From contig CM039462.1 in assembly GCA_022414725.1 (NCBI GenBank), forward strand, positions 119,757,077 through 119,821,076: a stretch of DNA of 64,000 bases, written 5' to 3'. Under the pieces are notes generated by a model, which saw only the letters and a program-made list of their open reading frames with translations, searched no databases and was not told the DNA's origin. Every line of letters starts with the position of its first letter. The first letter of the stretch is position 1. The position numbers and the translations under genes are program-made. This document shows positions 63,230 through 64,000 of the stretch, piece by piece. Source of the stretch: Microglena sp. YARC. Lineage: Eukaryota > Chlorophyta > Chlorophyceae > Chlamydomonadales > Chlamydomonadaceae.

Positions 63230-63766
63230 TCACGTGATGGGTGTTGTTGATGTTGATGTTGATGATGTTGATGTTAATGTTGATGTTGATGTTGATGTTG
63301 ATGTTGATGTTGATGATGTTGATGTTGATGATGTTGATGTTGTCGGTGTTATTGATATCGGTGTTGGCAGCAGGCTCAGCTGTTGAAGGTTGAGCTGGTA
63401 GCAAGCGGTCTGGATGTCCGGGTAAACGTGCAAACATCCGGTCTCGTTACGTTGCAACGCGACGGCCCAGTGGTGGCCACCTCTGTACCATATATCGACC
63501 GCGCCTCGGTCCCCGTTACATCGGATTGGGGTGCTCAGCCTGCTGAGTCGCCCGTGCCGCTTGCAGGTTGTGCTATTGAGTGCACCCACGCTCAAGGCGT
63601 CCATGATCATGTCAGCACCCTGCCTACTTGCCGGCTTTCTCCCAGACATAAGCGCTGGTTCCCTGTGAGCCAGCGGCACAAAAGAGGCAAGGCGTTGACC
63701 GCGCGCGTCCTGGGCTGGCCTTGGTGGCGGATATTTTTTAGTCGGAATATCCAAAGACGAATCCAT
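63230..63766 (-). CDS. Unknown protein with Ser/Thr-repeat tail
   Basis: 178 residues from ATG 63,766, chosen because the frame further upstream runs antisense to the well-supported gene at 63,765. The central part includes CNGDRGAVDIWYRGGHHWAV and NETGCLHVYPDIQTACYQL. The tail is a Ser-Thr array encoded by (GATGTT)n. The stop lies in TCACGTGA. The family is not recognised. Its ATG overlaps the ATG of the divergent gene by two bases (CATG). Confidence 0.55.
   Translation of the reverse strand: MDSSLDIPTKKYPPPRPAQDARGQRLASFVPLAHREPALMSGRKPASRQGADMIMDALSVGALNSTTCKRHGRLSRLSTPIRCNGDRGAVDIWYRGGHHWAVALQRNETGCLHVYPDIQTACYQLNLQQLSLLPTPISITPTTSTSSTSTSSTSTSTSTSTSTLTSTSSTSTSTTPIT
63238..63350. repeat. 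(GTTGAT)n / GATGTT array
   Basis: A trinucleotide/hexanucleotide array inside the minus-strand gene, encoding its Ser-Thr tail. Length is likely variable. Confidence 0.9.
63729..63739 (+). promoter_or_regulatory. GGATATTTTTT motif, candidate promoter
   Basis: Identical to the motif at 37,338-37,348, 25 nt before the ATG at 63,765. Confidence 0.4.
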
Positions 63767-63986
63767 GTATCCGCCGGCCCGCGTCGTGTACGCGACGTTG
63801 TTCTTCTTGCTCACCATGGCATTGCTCCTCATCTCGAAACCTCCCCCGCTCTTCTTTCCGGACGGCAGCCTGAAGCCGTTCGGCGTAGGAGAGCGACGCA
63901 CGGTTTTCCCCCTCGGAGTCATCACCACCGTCGTGGCGGTGCTCAGCATGTACACATTCACGCTGATCGACGTGATTTATGGATAA
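63765..63986 (+). CDS. Conserved two-TM giant-virus membrane protein
   Basis: 73 residues: MYPPARVVYATLFFLLTMAL, then SKPPPLFFPDG, SLKPFGVGERRTVFPLGV and a second TM (VITTVVAVLSMYTFTLIDVI). The short P-P-x-L-F-F-P-D-G...K-x-F-G...T-x-F-P-L core between two TMs is, as I recall, conserved in small membrane proteins across NCLDV and usually virion-associated. Complete and undamaged, intronless. The start is fixed by the divergent overlap with the minus-strand gene. Confidence 0.75.
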   Translation: MYPPARVVYATLFFLLTMALLLISKPPPLFFPDGSLKPFGVGERRTVFPLGVITTVVAVLSMYTFTLIDVIYG

Positions 63987-64000
63987 CACCCACCACAGCA

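Overview
The window joins two very different DNAs. Positions 1 to about 35,690 look like nuclear DNA of a eukaryote: phase-0 GT-AG introns, a class 3 lipase gene spread over at least 11 kb, LINE and MITE insertions, minisatellites, homopolymers over 20 bases, and a large satellite array. The lipase resembles the plastid-type lipases of plants and algae, so an alga is the likeliest host. This is an inference; the species cannot be named from the sequence.

From about 35,691 to the right edge the DNA becomes GC-rich, nearly intronless and gene-dense on both strands. Its genes are typical of Nucleocytoviricota (giant DNA viruses): an A18-like SF2 helicase, a poly(A) polymerase, a YqaJ-type exonuclease, dUTPase, Skp1, a glycosyltransferase, a membrane-anchored lectin fibre-like protein, an S74-chaperone fibre protein and several small virion-type membrane proteins. 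It reads as an endogenous giant-virus segment whose left end is inside the window and whose right end is outside. A chimeric assembly must be excluded.

Layout. 1-12,306: seven recognisable lipase exons. Partial copies of four of these exons, some with their splice sites, lie in the flanking introns. 12,307-15,950: intergenic minisatellites and hAT-like MITEs. 15,950-35,690: a higher-order array in which about 4.3-4.5 kb units alternate with blocks of a short hairpin-bearing repeat (three full units and one partial). 35,691-64,000: the viral segment, carrying two IS630/Tc1-type transposase relics and two related copies of a Fanzor/TnpB-like RuvC fragment, one fused in frame to a transposase.

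How the viral genes fit together. The helicase and poly(A) polymerase belong to viral mRNA synthesis. dUTPase and the YqaJ nuclease belong to DNA metabolism. Skp1 may redirect host ubiquitin ligases. The glycosyltransferase, lectin, S74 and coiled-coil membrane proteins suit virion surface or membrane roles. Five predicted membrane proteins share an E(R/G)F tripeptide just after a transmembrane segment. A TTGTCTAAC-like element lies about 44-57 nt upstream of four genes and near a fifth.

Decay is visible but mild. One frame of about 2,600 codons is broken by two stops, the glycosyltransferase has one in-frame stop, the S74 gene is frameshifted at a run of 13 C, and the helicase ends in satellite DNA.
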